Shown here piece by piece: positions 42,701 through 47,400 of a DNA stretch of 64,000 bases. Below the pieces are notes generated by a model. It made no database searches. It was not told the DNA's origin and saw nothing but the letters and a program-made list of their open reading frames with translations. The DNA is from Aldrovandia affinis (taxonomy: Eukaryota; Chordata; Actinopteri; Notacanthiformes; Halosauridae). A program made the translations under genes and the position numbers. The DNA lies in contig JAINUG010000070.1 of NCBI GenBank assembly GCA_029706075.1, forward strand, positions 124,001 to 188,000. The letters run 5' to 3'. Position 1 is the first letter of the stretch. Each line of letters opens with the position of its first letter.

Positions 42701-44485
42701 TCCCTACCAAGGAGTTTTCCTTGCCACTGTTGCCGTTAGGCTTGCTTTTGGGGGTCTAGGCCTGGGTTCCCCCTCTGTTAAGCGTTTTGTGACAATTCTA
42801 TTGTGAAAAGCGCTATACAAATCAACTTGATTTGATTTGATTTGATTAAACTCACCATAGACATTACTGGCCATATCCTGGAAGAATCCCTTAATAAGAG
42901 ACTGTGGATATAAAGTTGTTCCAGCATGATCCAAGTAAGTTATTCCTGTGTGTGTGTGTGAGAGAGAGAGAGACATACATTAAATATTAATTTACTTGAG
43001 GACAGTGAATACAGACAAGTGAAAATATCCAAATTTATTCCTTGGATTCCTGAATCCTATATGAGTATACCATTCCTTTACTGAAAAACCTGTATTGTCT
43101 TGTAGGTATATTCCTGAAATGATAAACATATTAAAATAACACAATAACAACATTACTATCTAATACCAGTAAAATGCAGGAATCTTCTTGTGAATATATT
43201 ATGCTCATACGGACAGACAAACTTAACTTTGAATAAATGGGTCAGATACGTTCCTTTTTCATGCTTGAGGTGGAAAATTACACATACATAATTATGTGTT
43301 TGCGATTATATCTGTTGACTCATCCAAAATTAACCCAATCACAGGGCTGGCTTTCACCAAAGCATCTACAGGGGGTAGACAAAATAATGAAAACACCAAG
43401 CATATATGAATATATATATTTTTATATATGAATATTTCTAGTGGGATATTGGACCATTGATACACTGTGGGATCTTCTCGCTTTATGCTGGACTAATGTG
43501 CAGGACTGAAAAGAAATATGCATGATTTTCGCAATCCTGCACAGAAATGTCATCCCTCCAAATATACATTTTAAACCTTGTGACTAGGGCCATGCAAAAT
43601 TCCTCAGTTCTCTCCTTAATCTACAGTTCCAACAGCAACCTACAGTTCCAACTCCTTATTCATTAATAAATATTCATATATTGTTTCCATTATTTTGTCT
43701 ACCCCCTGTACTACTATGTATTTTTGAATGCATTGGTTAGAAAGTTTTGTAGTATGCAAAACATATGATGTTTTAAGGTTATAAACTCTGTGACAAAAAA
43801 CCCTGGTCTCCCCTGCATGAACGAGAGTAGACTACTAGTAATGCGTTACTTTACACGTCAGGATAGTCACACGGACGTGCACTAGTTGACACACCTAATC
43901 CGACGTAAATACAATCTTTTTTTCATTGAATGACACTGTAATATTTGTTTGTGCACAGAGGCAAAAGCTGAATCTTAAGAGTGTAGTATACAGTAACTCA
44001 GTAAACTACGCCATGGCTCAGACGCAACAGGTATCATGTCGAAGAAACTTTGTAGGAACTACTCTAGTTTGAAGCAGTTCATTTATCTTCGCATTCCTTC
44101 CTTTGGACGCCAGACATAGGGTTTTTTTCCATAGCACTTGACAGCCTTCCAGTGCCCAGTCATTACAAACAAACCTCAACAAGCAGGTAATTTTCCCGAT
44201 ATAAAGAAAACACACAAAAAATACATTGATCTAGCCAAATTATGTCATTGTAACTTAATATATAGGCTACCAAGCCCACATAAACGCAATACAATGTTGT
44301 AATGAAACAGTTGCATATCTGTAAATTGCATTGCAGTTTGAAGTTCGCAGGCAGGGTATCTCTTTGGATGTACCTTTAATCCTGTCGAACTCTTCTTTTA
44401 TCATATCCTGGAGATTACTACCGTAACCGTAATGGCTCCAAACTCTTCTGAAATGTTCAAAACTGCAAACCTCGTTAAAATCCAT
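506..44485 (-). CDS. mocos: mocos, molybdenum cofactor sulfurase (N-terminal part, six exons; runs off left end)
   Basis: MOCOS uses PLP to move sulfur from L-cysteine onto the molybdenum cofactor of xanthine dehydrogenase and aldehyde oxidase in the cytosol. Coding exons are 44485-44374, 42945-42856, 37450-37384, 36861-36217, 13568-13492 and 705-506. All have AG acceptors and GT donors and their phases match at every junction (1, 1, 2, 2, 1, 0). Together they encode about 397 residues that follow vertebrate MOCOS collinearly through the NifS-like aminotransferase domain. The PLP lysine lies at about residue 255 in [12 protein letters not shown]. The C-terminal MOSC domains lie beyond the left edge. 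Intron sizes are 1428, 5405, 522, 22648 and 12786 bp; introns 4 and 5 are mostly transposons. No stop or frameshift is seen in any exon. Identification rests on remembered family sequence, not a search. Confidence 0.95.
830..1135 (-). repeat. Degenerate tRNA-derived SINE, 'cccaatttggtagccaat' family (called S3 here)
   Basis: It opens with the tctcccaatttggtagccaa block that recurs near 50345, 51650, 52555 and 56190. It ends with a degraded reversed tRNA-like head (tcaaacccaggctg, then tgcctttactggttgtgcca). The orientation suggests a SINE transcribed on the minus strand. Boundaries are approximate. Confidence 0.55.
1163..1290 (-). repeat. tRNA-SINE tail fragment (called S1 here), reversed
   Basis: A (attac)n tail is followed by ggcatttagcagacgctctt and atccagagcgact. 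This is the reverse complement of the 3' body seen in full at 16512-16738. The tRNA head is missing, so it is truncated at its 5' end. Confidence 0.75.
1291..1790. other. Unassigned mocos intron 5 sequence
   Basis: Nothing is recognised. It may include decayed flank of the retrovirus relic that becomes readable at about 1800. Confidence 0.4.
3114..4065 (-). mobile_element. Tigger/pogo-like DNA transposon, non-autonomous, with transposase N-terminus
   Basis: The ends are inverted: caggcagtccccgggttacg at the left, and gtaacctggggactgcctg at the right is its reverse complement. TA flanks both ends (3112-3113 and 4066-4067). On the minus strand near 3730-3815 a short reading frame begins [19 protein letters not shown], like the basic start of pogo/Tigger transposases, then stops. 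The 952-bp element lacks the DDE domain, so it depended on transposase made elsewhere. Confidence 0.8.
4123..4476 (-). repeat. tRNA-derived SINE (called S2 here) with 11-bp target-site duplication
   Basis: Read on the minus strand it starts ggcacggtggtgcagtggat with a B-box-like ggttcgaatcc inside, then the fish SINE body (tctgtgtggagtttgcatgt, tctccccgtgtccgcgtggg). It ends near ctaggaataagcggctga. The direct repeat agctaaaaggt flanks it at 4112-4122 and 4477-4487, marking a clean insertion into the retrovirus relic. Confidence 0.9.
5220..5800 (+). pseudogene. LINE RT C-terminal fragment (same family as LINE-A at 13.6 kb)
   Basis: The open frame encodes the thumb and C-terminal part of a non-LTR reverse transcriptase, with [19 protein letters not shown] and [13 protein letters not shown]. 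The catalytic palm is missing. The layout matches the expected 3' continuation of LINE-A. It is 5'-truncated, and the open frame runs on by chance into an unrelated Tc1 fragment. Confidence 0.8.
5805..6130 (+). pseudogene. Tc1-like transposase relic, internally deleted
   Basis: It encodes [15 protein letters not shown] and then, after an internal deletion, MNPIEHLWF, a stop, and the family C-terminus with further breaks. The middle of the catalytic domain, including the second Asp region, is missing. Confidence 0.8.
6131..8056. other. Unassigned mocos intron 5 sequence with one strong hairpin
   Basis: AT-rich DNA without recognised genes or repeats. The notable object is the inverted repeat at 7744-7814, listed separately. 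Confidence 0.5.
7744..7814. ncRNA. Pre-miRNA-sized hairpin (candidate only)
   Basis: The arms are 7744-7766 and 7792-7814. Of 23 positions, 21 are Watson-Crick pairs, one is G:U and one is A:C. The stem continues inward with CAGG pairing CCTG, leaving a terminal loop of about 15 nt. Length and shape suit a microRNA precursor. I do not recognise either arm as a known miRNA, and a small inverted-repeat transposon fragment would look similar. Strand cannot be decided from pairing. Confidence 0.35.
8062..10171 (+). repeat. 5' LTR of the Ty3/Gypsy element
   Basis: It starts TGTCATGGTTTTACC and ends TTCGATCCCCACTACA. The last 16 bases recur exactly at 13150-13165, taken as the remnant of the 3' LTR. 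Without the MITE and one TTAA it is about 707 bp. No canonical primer binding site follows, and the gag ATG lies only 17 nt downstream, which is unusually close. Confidence 0.6.
8347..9745. mobile_element. piggyBac-like MITE, copy A, flanked by TTAA
   Basis: TTAA flanks both ends (8343-8346 and 9746-9749). The termini are CCCCCTGAGGT and ACCTCAGGGGG. The 1399-bp interior has no transposase frame. It matches copy B at 21570-22738 in reverse orientation over most of its length. The TTAA target and C-rich ends fit the piggyBac superfamily. It sits inside the Gypsy 5' LTR. Confidence 0.88.
10189..10850 (+). pseudogene. Gypsy gag remnant
   Basis: It starts [18 protein letters not shown] and contains a coiled-coil-like stretch ([14 protein letters not shown]). 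Two shifted frames at about 10560-10810 continue a capsid-like region. A possible zinc-knuckle region near 11090-11150 is decayed. It is the structural protein of the element, now broken by frameshifts and stops. Confidence 0.7.
11485..13120 (+). pseudogene. Gypsy pol remnant (RT, RNase H, integrase zinc finger)
   Basis: The RT N-terminal part is intact to about 12150 ([20 protein letters not shown], then [15 protein letters not shown]). It shifts frame before the YLDD-box at about 12217 and resumes at 12450 ([18 protein letters not shown]). RNase H begins [17 protein letters not shown] but jumps at about 12860 to PDAFSRLY, so most of RNase H is deleted. An integrase HHCC start ([16 protein letters not shown]) ends the coding region. 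Confidence 0.85.
13166..13491. other. Unassigned sequence between Gypsy element and mocos exon 5
   Basis: Ordinary intron-like DNA with no repeat I recognise. The last part lies just inside intron 5, on the donor side of exon 5. Confidence 0.5.
13492..13568 (-). CDS. mocos: mocos exon 5 (short, isolated between transposons)
   Basis: This 77-nt exon encodes [19 protein letters not shown] followed by ALNMLTG. It matches the family's RFEDGT.SFLD...LKHGFD.LE.LTG block that should join exon 4 to exon 6. The acceptor is CTCTTTAG|GTTTGAA (phase 2) and the donor CACTG|GTGAGT (phase 1); both phases match the neighbouring exons. It sits about 320 bp from the end of a Ty3/Gypsy element and within about 100 bp of a LINE relic. 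Confidence 0.92.
14681..15914 (-). mobile_element. Tc1-like transposon, apparently complete
   Basis: Both ends are cactatatggccaaaagtca followed by gtggaca in inverted orientation, with TA at 14679-14680 and 15915-15916. The 27-bp terminal repeats look identical. One uninterrupted transposase frame fills the interior, so this may be one of the youngest insertions in the window. Confidence 0.93.
14764..15777 (-). CDS. Tc1-like transposase, intact 337 residues, DD34E
   Basis: The enzyme would cut and paste its own transposon at TA sites, using the flanking inverted repeats. The N-terminal region (about 1-110) has the paired-like DNA-binding layout with a [13 protein letters not shown] linker. 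The catalytic triad is visible: Asp in WSDESCF, Asp in [12 protein letters not shown] and Glu in [12 protein letters not shown], with 34 residues between the last two. The [13 protein letters not shown] glycine box is present. Length equals the usual size of about 340 residues with no stop or frameshift. Whether it is active cannot be told from sequence alone. Confidence 0.92.
   Translation of the reverse strand: MVLEELSDFKCSTVIGCHLCHKSVHEISALLDVLWSTLSAIIVKWKRLGATTARPRKLTERGRRVLKRIARKNCLLSAASLTTEYQTASGSTISTRTVCRELNGMGFHGRAAAHKPHITMRNAKCRLEWCKACRNWTLEQWKRVLWSDESCFTIWQSDGRIWVWWMPGERYLPECIVPTVKFGGGGIMVWGCFSGFGIGPLVPVRGIPNATGYKDILANWVLPTLWQQFGEGPLLFQHDCAPLHKARSIKTWLDEFGVEELDWPAQSPDLNPIEHLWEELEHRLRARPSHPTSVPDLTDAVLAEWAQIPTDTLQNLVESLPRRVAAVTAAKGGPTPY
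15920..16508 (+). pseudogene. LINE-B copy 1 endonuclease fragment
   Basis: The APE-type endonuclease motifs are [22 protein letters not shown] and [14 protein letters not shown]. The frame ends where the SINE interrupts ILDLVLCN; the expected NP continues directly after the SINE at 16741. Confidence 0.85.
16512..16738 (+). repeat. tRNA-derived SINE S1, full length
   Basis: The tRNA-like head has an A-box region (tagtgtaatggttaggga) and a B-box region (ggttcaattcc at 16563-16573). The body ends gtaagtcgctctggataaga, then gcatctgctaaatgcc and a (aatgt)n tail. A short direct repeat (tgtaaca) flanks it. It has no cloverleaf of a working tRNA. Confidence 0.92.
18749..19892 (+). mobile_element. 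Tc1-like element inserted in LINE-A
   Basis: Terminal repeats are cactgcctggccaaaaaaaa at the left and, inverted, cactgcccgtccaaaaaaaa at the right, with TA on both sides. The right part carries the transposase C-terminal half: [18 protein letters not shown], then [17 protein letters not shown] frame break follows near 19745. A second, smaller Tc1-type element sits at 18798-19398 inside it. Confidence 0.85.
18798..19398. mobile_element. Non-autonomous Tc1-type element with long inverted ends and inverted interior
   Basis: Inverted ends of about 75 bp (cagtgtatccggaaagtatt onward) are flanked by TA at 18796-18797 and 19399-19400. The interior holds a forward transposase piece (18873-19025) followed by a reverse-oriented piece (about 19027-19210). 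This gives a fold-back arrangement similar to that at 23.4-23.9 kb. Confidence 0.85.
20140..20780 (-). mobile_element. Tc1-like element, one end only
   Basis: The left terminus is TA then cagtgcctatagaaagtcat. The minus-strand frame (20653-20354) encodes a transposase C-terminus with [15 protein letters not shown] and [13 protein letters not shown]. The other end is lost, probably where the next element begins. Confidence 0.8.
20800..21382 (+). mobile_element. Tc1-like deletion derivative
   Basis: An inverted repeat of about 75 bp brackets it: gttttagaacatcccccatt near 20818 and its counterpart ending tgttctaaaac near 21369. A TA follows the right end (21383-21384). The interior has only the transposase N-terminal half with stops, then joins the right repeat. 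A fragment of the same family lies at 38828-38910. Confidence 0.8.
21464..22862 (+). repeat. SINE S1 split by a piggyBac-like MITE
   Basis: The tRNA head and first body part lie at 21464-21569; the rest continues at 22743-22862. Removing the MITE and one TTAA restores ggtacttaacccaaattgct, as in the uninterrupted copy at 16512. The two halves are therefore one insertion. Confidence 0.9.
21570..22738. mobile_element. piggyBac-like MITE, copy B, flanked by TTAA
   Basis: TTAA lies at 21566-21569 and 22739-22742. The ends are CCCCCTGAGGTCG and CGGACCTCAGGGGG. It is 1169 bp, 230 bp shorter than copy A and in reverse orientation to it. No transposase frame is present. Confidence 0.9.
22870..23414 (+). 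mobile_element. Possible second retrovirus fragment
   Basis: A short frame at about 23207-23390 contains [10 protein letters not shown], which resembles the start of a retroviral integrase C-terminal domain and the corresponding part of the relic near 4870. The rest is unreadable. This is an inference from one motif. Confidence 0.35.
23415..24370 (-). mobile_element. Tc1-like element with fold-back rearrangement
   Basis: The right end, cagtgggttcggaaagtatt on the minus strand, precedes a transposase N-terminus (minus frame 23928-23629: [20 protein letters not shown]). The middle of the transposase lies in the opposite orientation (plus frame 23471-23640: [12 protein letters not shown]). Matching inverted arms of about 62 bp at 23417-23478 and 23629-23690 bracket that segment. 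The catalytic end is missing. Confidence 0.85.
24371..24710. other. Unassigned sequence in mocos intron 4
   Basis: A short (ta)n run is followed by about 300 bp without a recognised motif. It may belong to the putative retrovirus fragment to its left, but nothing in it proves this. Confidence 0.4.
25037..26832 (-). pseudogene. LINE-B reverse transcriptase, frameshifted
   Basis: Three frames carry the RT. 26832-26401 is the linker region. 26528-25917 holds [18 protein letters not shown] and [15 protein letters not shown]. 25756-25037 holds [30 protein letters not shown] (the catalytic box) and the thumb [10 protein letters not shown]. Confidence 0.85.
26829..27722 (-). pseudogene. LINE-B endonuclease domain
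   Basis: APE-like endonuclease with [49 protein letters not shown] and [12 protein letters not shown]. All the usual motifs are present and this segment is uninterrupted. The protein is lost because the downstream RT is frameshifted. Confidence 0.85.
27947..28719 (-). pseudogene. LINE-B ORF1 with esterase-like motifs
   Basis: Two overlapping shifted frames carry a short Cys-containing N-terminal part ([18 protein letters not shown]) and then an SGNH/GDSL-like esterase block: [28 protein letters not shown] and [13 protein letters not shown]. Such esterase domains are known from ORF1 of CR1-type LINEs. A frameshift lies at about 28080-28170. Confidence 0.75.
29545..29615 (-). pseudogene. Small L2-type LINE RT scrap
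   Basis: The minus-strand frame contains [16 protein letters not shown], the RT motif A of L2-type fish LINEs. The flanking sequence is not readable as LINE. Confidence 0.6.
29703..31129 (+). repeat. LTR of a retroviral or Gypsy-type element (single copy seen)
   Basis: It starts TGTGGAAGGAAAAAATGTGT just after a purine tract (aaaaggggggat). It contains a TATA-like tatttaag near 30384 and a polyadenylation signal (aataaa) near 31055. The end near ttgtca is followed by TGGCGTG, which could be a primer binding site start. No second LTR or coding region was found. Limits are inferred from these marks only. Confidence 0.5.
31145..31600. other. Unassigned sequence in mocos intron 4
   Basis: No repeat or coding motif recognised. 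Confidence 0.4.
31640..31985 (+). pseudogene. LINE endonuclease fragment (clade unassigned)
   Basis: Plus-strand frames show [20 protein letters not shown] and [11 protein letters not shown], the endonuclease core of a common fish non-LTR element. Part of its RT is found at 32817-33980. Frames are shifted. Confidence 0.75.
32017..32340. repeat. Unclassified interspersed repeat, copy 1
   Basis: It begins gagctagcaatactgcagac and ends aaacccaggcctttgaaaca plus a few bases. A second copy in the same orientation lies at 56342-56680. No family name is recognised. Confidence 0.65.
32355..32815 (-). repeat. SINE S1-like tail plus longer repeat body
   Basis: It starts with an S1-like tail (tagcagatgctcttatccag). 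The following 400 bp (ggaacaatcatagtttgcgc; ggaagtcctaaccgattgcg) has the feel of a fish interspersed repeat, but I cannot name it. Confidence 0.5.
32817..33985 (+). pseudogene. LINE RT and C-terminal remnant (same element as 31640)
   Basis: Pieces in order: a pre-RT linker ([28 protein letters not shown]), RT motif 1 region ([16 protein letters not shown]), then a jump to the C-terminal zinc-ribbon-like region ([36 protein letters not shown]). The palm with the catalytic box is deleted. A SINE S1 tail is inserted at about 32994-33045. Confidence 0.8.
32994..33045 (-). repeat. SINE S1 tail inserted in LINE
   Basis: Ttacattacattacaggcat followed by ttggcagaagctcttatcca interrupts the LINE linker frame. 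It is the reversed S1 tail, 5'-truncated. Confidence 0.7.
34050..34415 (+). repeat. SINE S3, plus orientation
   Basis: Its 3' part, aaactgggagaaaaagggaa, is the reverse complement of the block seen in the other S3 copies, followed by an A-rich tail. The 5' limit is uncertain. Confidence 0.55.
34420..36216. other. Mostly unassigned mocos intron 4 sequence
   Basis: AT-rich DNA. One short stretch (35168-35200, cagaccccttaaatctgtta) repeats in reverse at about 1125-1155, so a minor repeat family is present at both ends of the intron region. Nothing else is recognised. Confidence 0.45.
36217..36861 (-). CDS. mocos: mocos exon 4 (PLP-binding core)
   Basis: This 645-nt exon carries most of the aminotransferase core. 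It contains [55 protein letters not shown] and [19 protein letters not shown], whose Lys is the expected internal-aldimine residue. It ends near [17 protein letters not shown]. The acceptor is TTTGCAG|GATATT and the donor AGCAG|GTAATC. There are no stops or gaps relative to the family. The next exon in the window lies 22.6 kb away. Confidence 0.96.
37384..37450 (-). CDS. mocos: mocos exon 3 (short)
   Basis: This 67-nt exon, too short for an ORF scan, was found by looking for the family's GNPHS...THDTVE..RYR block. The acceptor is CTGACAG|GC and the donor TACAG|GTAACT. It completes a Gly codon from exon 2 (phase 1) and leaves phase 2 for exon 4. The encoded motif [10 protein letters not shown] followed by [12 protein letters not shown] is typical of MOCOS. 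Confidence 0.92.
37451..38640. other. Unassigned mocos intron 2 sequence
   Basis: AT-rich, with no coding motif or recognised repeat. Confidence 0.45.
38680..38822. repeat. Degenerate low-complexity array of C-rich units
   Basis: Irregular repeats of ctgtaccccccactatcccc-like units form a pyrimidine-rich stretch. Confidence 0.7.
38828..38910 (+). repeat. Tc1-like terminal fragment
   Basis: Cactaccggtcaaaatgtaa and agtgaataacctgaaatggt match the ends of the deletion derivative at 20800-21382. Confidence 0.7.
38916..39350 (-). pseudogene. LINE-B fragment (copy 3)
   Basis: The minus strand encodes [20 protein letters not shown] and YRPVSLTCI, then upstream the linker [17 protein letters not shown], with gaps and shifts. 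It is an internal RT fragment of LINE-B. Confidence 0.8.
39447..39529. repeat. Hairpin and short repeats around ttacgcccttttc
   Basis: Arms 39447-39468 and 39477-39498 are inverted with 20 of 22 positions matching and an 8-nt loop. The unit ttacgcccttttc recurs at 39509-39521, and a shorter version at about 39676. Origin unknown. Confidence 0.7.
39815..40739 (+). pseudogene. L2 reverse transcriptase (5'-truncated, interrupted)
   Basis: It begins at RT motif A ([20 protein letters not shown]), then [20 protein letters not shown], the catalytic box [12 protein letters not shown] and the C-terminal region ([30 protein letters not shown]). The hAT insertion breaks it at YKPT; removing the hAT restores the frame. 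It lacks the endonuclease and N-terminal RT, so it cannot act alone. Confidence 0.9.
40740..42125. mobile_element. hAT-type non-autonomous transposon
   Basis: The termini tagagatgcaccgat and atcggtgcatctcta are inverted. The flanking 8-bp duplication accgacac lies at 40732-40739 and 42126-42133, as expected of hAT. Subterminal atcggcc motifs cluster at both ends. The 1386-bp interior has no transposase frame that I can read. Confidence 0.92.
42856..42945 (-). CDS. mocos: mocos exon 2
   Basis: This 90-nt exon encodes [17 protein letters not shown] and continues to NVYG. YLDHAG is the signature of the MOCOS/NifS-like fold near the PLP site. The acceptor follows a CA/CT-rich tract (ACACACAG|GA) and the donor is TATG|GTGAGT. 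Both flanks carry simple repeats: a (TG)n(AG)n tract runs up to the acceptor, and the pentamer tail of an L2 LINE starts about 8 nt into the donor-side intron. Confidence 0.93.
42946..42974. repeat. (TG)n(AG)n microsatellite at the exon 2 acceptor
   Basis: Alternating tg then ag dinucleotides, read on the minus strand as (CT)n(CA)n. They form the tract directly before the exon 2 AG acceptor. Confidence 0.9.
42975..43368. other. Unassigned mocos intron 1 sequence
   Basis: AT-rich, no recognised repeat or gene. Confidence 0.45.
43369..43708. mobile_element. Mariner/Tc1-type MITE, 340 bp
   Basis: Ends cagggggtagacaaaataat and its inverse match at 25 of 26 bases. TA lies on both sides (43367-43368 and 43709-43710). 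No coding capacity. Confidence 0.88.
43709..44373. other. Unassigned mocos intron 1 sequence
   Basis: No recognised repeat or coding signal up to the exon 1 donor. Confidence 0.45.
44374..44485 (-). CDS. mocos: mocos exon 1 (start codon)
   Basis: The start is the ATG at 44485-44483 in a good context (gcaATGG). An upstream in-frame GTG at 44509 is only a read-through artefact. The exon encodes about 37 residues, including the family's HYGYG turn and EEFDRIKG, and ends at AAAG|GTACAT in phase 1. In other vertebrates this short N-terminal piece precedes the YLDHAG motif, which here begins exon 2. The 5' UTR and promoter should lie just above 44485; I see no clear TATA box. Confidence 0.9.
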
Positions 44486-47400
44486 TGCGTCGTTAATCAC
44501 GCTTGTCACGAGGGCAGATCAGCGACAACGTAAAACTGAAACCAAAATAAACCCGTAAAGCTAAAACTAATATTCTTTGAATAACTCAATGAAGCTCTTC
44601 ATCCAACGACCCACAGTCGGCAAAGGACAGAGTCCGTAGTTACATTCTTGTCACAAAGACTTGAGTTTTTTCTGCGCCGACTTTGCGTCATATGACGAGG
44701 ATCTGCGCGTTTATTAAATTCCAGTCGATTATTAACTGGAAATTCAAGAGGGTCCAGCTGCAGATTCGCAGACCGTCCTCTGGCTGAAGCTGGCACCATG
44801 GGAAAACTTTCCGTCAAAATAAAAGTACACTGGAGATTGCTATTCTCAGAGCAAAGAAAAAATGTATTACACCTAACGTAAATTTGAGCAGTCCACGAAG
44901 AGCTTTTGCTCGTAAATGCAAAACAATTGTTTATTTCACTTTATTTAGAATAGGGTAGCTATATGTCGAGCATCACGTGACCAAACCGGAAGACGTGCTT
45001 ACTCACTTCCGCCAGTCAACAAGGTCAATGTGATAATTAAATAAAAACAATAGCACAGGTTGTTAATACTGTACCTTATGGTGATCAATTTTATTTTGAG
45101 AGACCTGATGAATAACATACTATTATGCCACTAGATAATCAATGATTTACAAGAAACTATAATACCGTTACCCCAATAACCTTGCCTATACTCGTTTTTC
45201 AGCTGAAATGTATTAGACCGAACCAACAACACTGAACTTGAACAGCTGTTATTTTGGACTGATGCCTTTATCAAACTTCTCAAAATGGGAATGCTGGTAT
45301 AAGTCGTGCCTTTTAAATCATGACGATTAGATAGTCAAGAGGGTCCTGAGGGTCCAAGGCAGAACACTCCATTAAGAGGTCCACATTACTCATAAGGTGT
45401 AGTTTAGAATGTCAGTAGTTTAGAATGCCAAAGTCTTTTACCACACGTGATATTTTTGTGACAGACCCCTACATTATAAGATCGTTGTATTTGAAAGTAT
45501 ATCAAAAGATACAAATAGTAATTTTTACTAATTATTTAATAATTCCACAAATTCACATTATTATGTTTTTTTTAGAGAAATACATTTCCATATTGACAGG
45601 GAATGTATTCAATAAAGGTCAATTTGAACATACTGATGTGGCATGACAGAGCAGAAGACAAACATCAGTGGCAGAAGATCACTCATAAAAACCCCAATAA
45701 TCAATCAAGAATAAGCAACGGAAAAGAAAACAACACAAGGAATATCAGAATCCAAACACATAACTGATGATCAACAGTCTTACCCAAACTTTGTACTAAC
45801 CAGTGATTCAATTCTGTATACACTCACATACTGTTATAAGGAGAAGACCCACAGACCCCCTTCTGCAGGCAAGGTCTCTGGGGCCCTGTCATGCTGCTAC
45901 AGCTCCTGAACAAGATTCTGAGCCTGTGCTGGCCTAGACTGTTGCTTCCTTCCTTCCGTTTGGATTGCATGTGGCAATACCATGCACAACTGTTAATAAA
46001 TTATGTTTTTATTAAACTTGTATCTTTCTTTTCACATAAAAATATACAGTATAAGCATATATATTGGCAGAATAGCACCACCACACAGAAAGACAGACAC
46101 ACAAGGTACTGTTAAACACAACAAGTAAAGTAAGTTAGTAACCTACATAAATCGTAATCATGAAGGGGCTGGATGGGGCTGGATGATATAGTTAGTTAAA
46201 TATAATATTAAAAATAAGTTAGATATAGATATTTAAAAAAAGTAACGGCTTGAATATCCTATCGATATGTCAAGTGACAAGCTTGGTTTGTAGCTAGCTA
46301 TAGCTAGAAACCAAGCTTATCACATATTGATAGGATGGATAAGATACAATTAGCTAGGTAGCTGCCATGAGCCATATTCCCTGATTTTACAATAAAATAC
46401 CTTGTTTGTTTCATGAGTTGCCTCAAGTAGTTATCATTATCCATCAGGGAAGAAAATATTATTTTTGGACCAAACACACATACAGTATTTTACATTTGAA
46501 ACAAAATCATTTCTATTTAGACACATCTATATTTCAACATAATTGGCCTACTGTAAAATGGGTTTCAAGACAAGATAAAACTCTCCGTACTGGCATTTCT
46601 AAACGTTGAAAATTCGCCAGAGGAAAGCCAAATAACTATCTAATCTAGTTATTTTGTCCTTGTATGTATTTTAAGTCAATATTATGAATATAAAGTGCAG
46701 AAATATAGATTATCTGCAATACATTGTTTTATTGGAGTTACTTTGTTCAATGTAAACATAGCAAGGCCTACCACTTCAAGCAAGCCATGGGCGTATTTTG
46801 AGCACCCAGGAGCTGGAGCATGCGCATATAGTGAATTTAAGGCCACTTAAAGCTACGCTTTAGTGAGATTTATCCAGAGCCATTAATTAAAGGTGGTAAA
46901 TTGACCCCTGTGGAGGACTGATTGTAATTTGACAGCAATAGAACTAACTCACAAAGCTGCAGTACCCACTGTAACCACTAGATGTGCTTGTATCCTCAGT
47001 GCCATGTTGTTACTACAGAAACACAAAGGGGTTTGAGGAGGAAGTGACACAGAAAAGCCTGTATGAGCAAGTAGAGAGGCAGACAGTAAACAGTAAACCA
47101 CATTGTATGGTATAGCCCCACCATACAATGTCACTGATGTGACAACACAAGTAACCGAGAGATGTCAGAGCATGAGCATGCTGGAATACAGTTCAAAACA
47201 AGAAGACAAGTTAAACATTGCTGCTTGGACAGTCTTTATTCATATCAAGAAATATACAACACATTGGACATACAGCATCACTTGTATTGCATTGGCTGGC
47301 TTTCACATTAAAACTTCAGCCAATGGACCTTCATCAAACTTTGAAGAAAACAATTCTACAAAATGTCAGTCCATTGGACTTGTGCACCACTGAGAAATCA

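Larger units (their letters stand above)
39812..42847 (+). mobile_element. L2-type LINE, 3' half, split by a hAT element
   Basis: A 5'-truncated L2 with RT from motif A onward (39815-40739), the frame continuing after the hAT at 42126-42340, then a 3' UTR and a (ttgat)n tail ending at about 42847. The tail stops about 8 bp short of the mocos exon 2 splice donor. Before the hAT there is no stop in 308 codons, so the copy is fairly young. Confidence 0.9.

Noticed and set aside
42367..42806. Plus-strand frames of 130 and 62 codons
   Set aside because: They lie in the 3' UTR of the L2 LINE.
44486..44509. Upstream extension of mocos exon 1 to 44509
   Set aside because: That start is GTG; the ATG at 44485 has a good context and fits the family.
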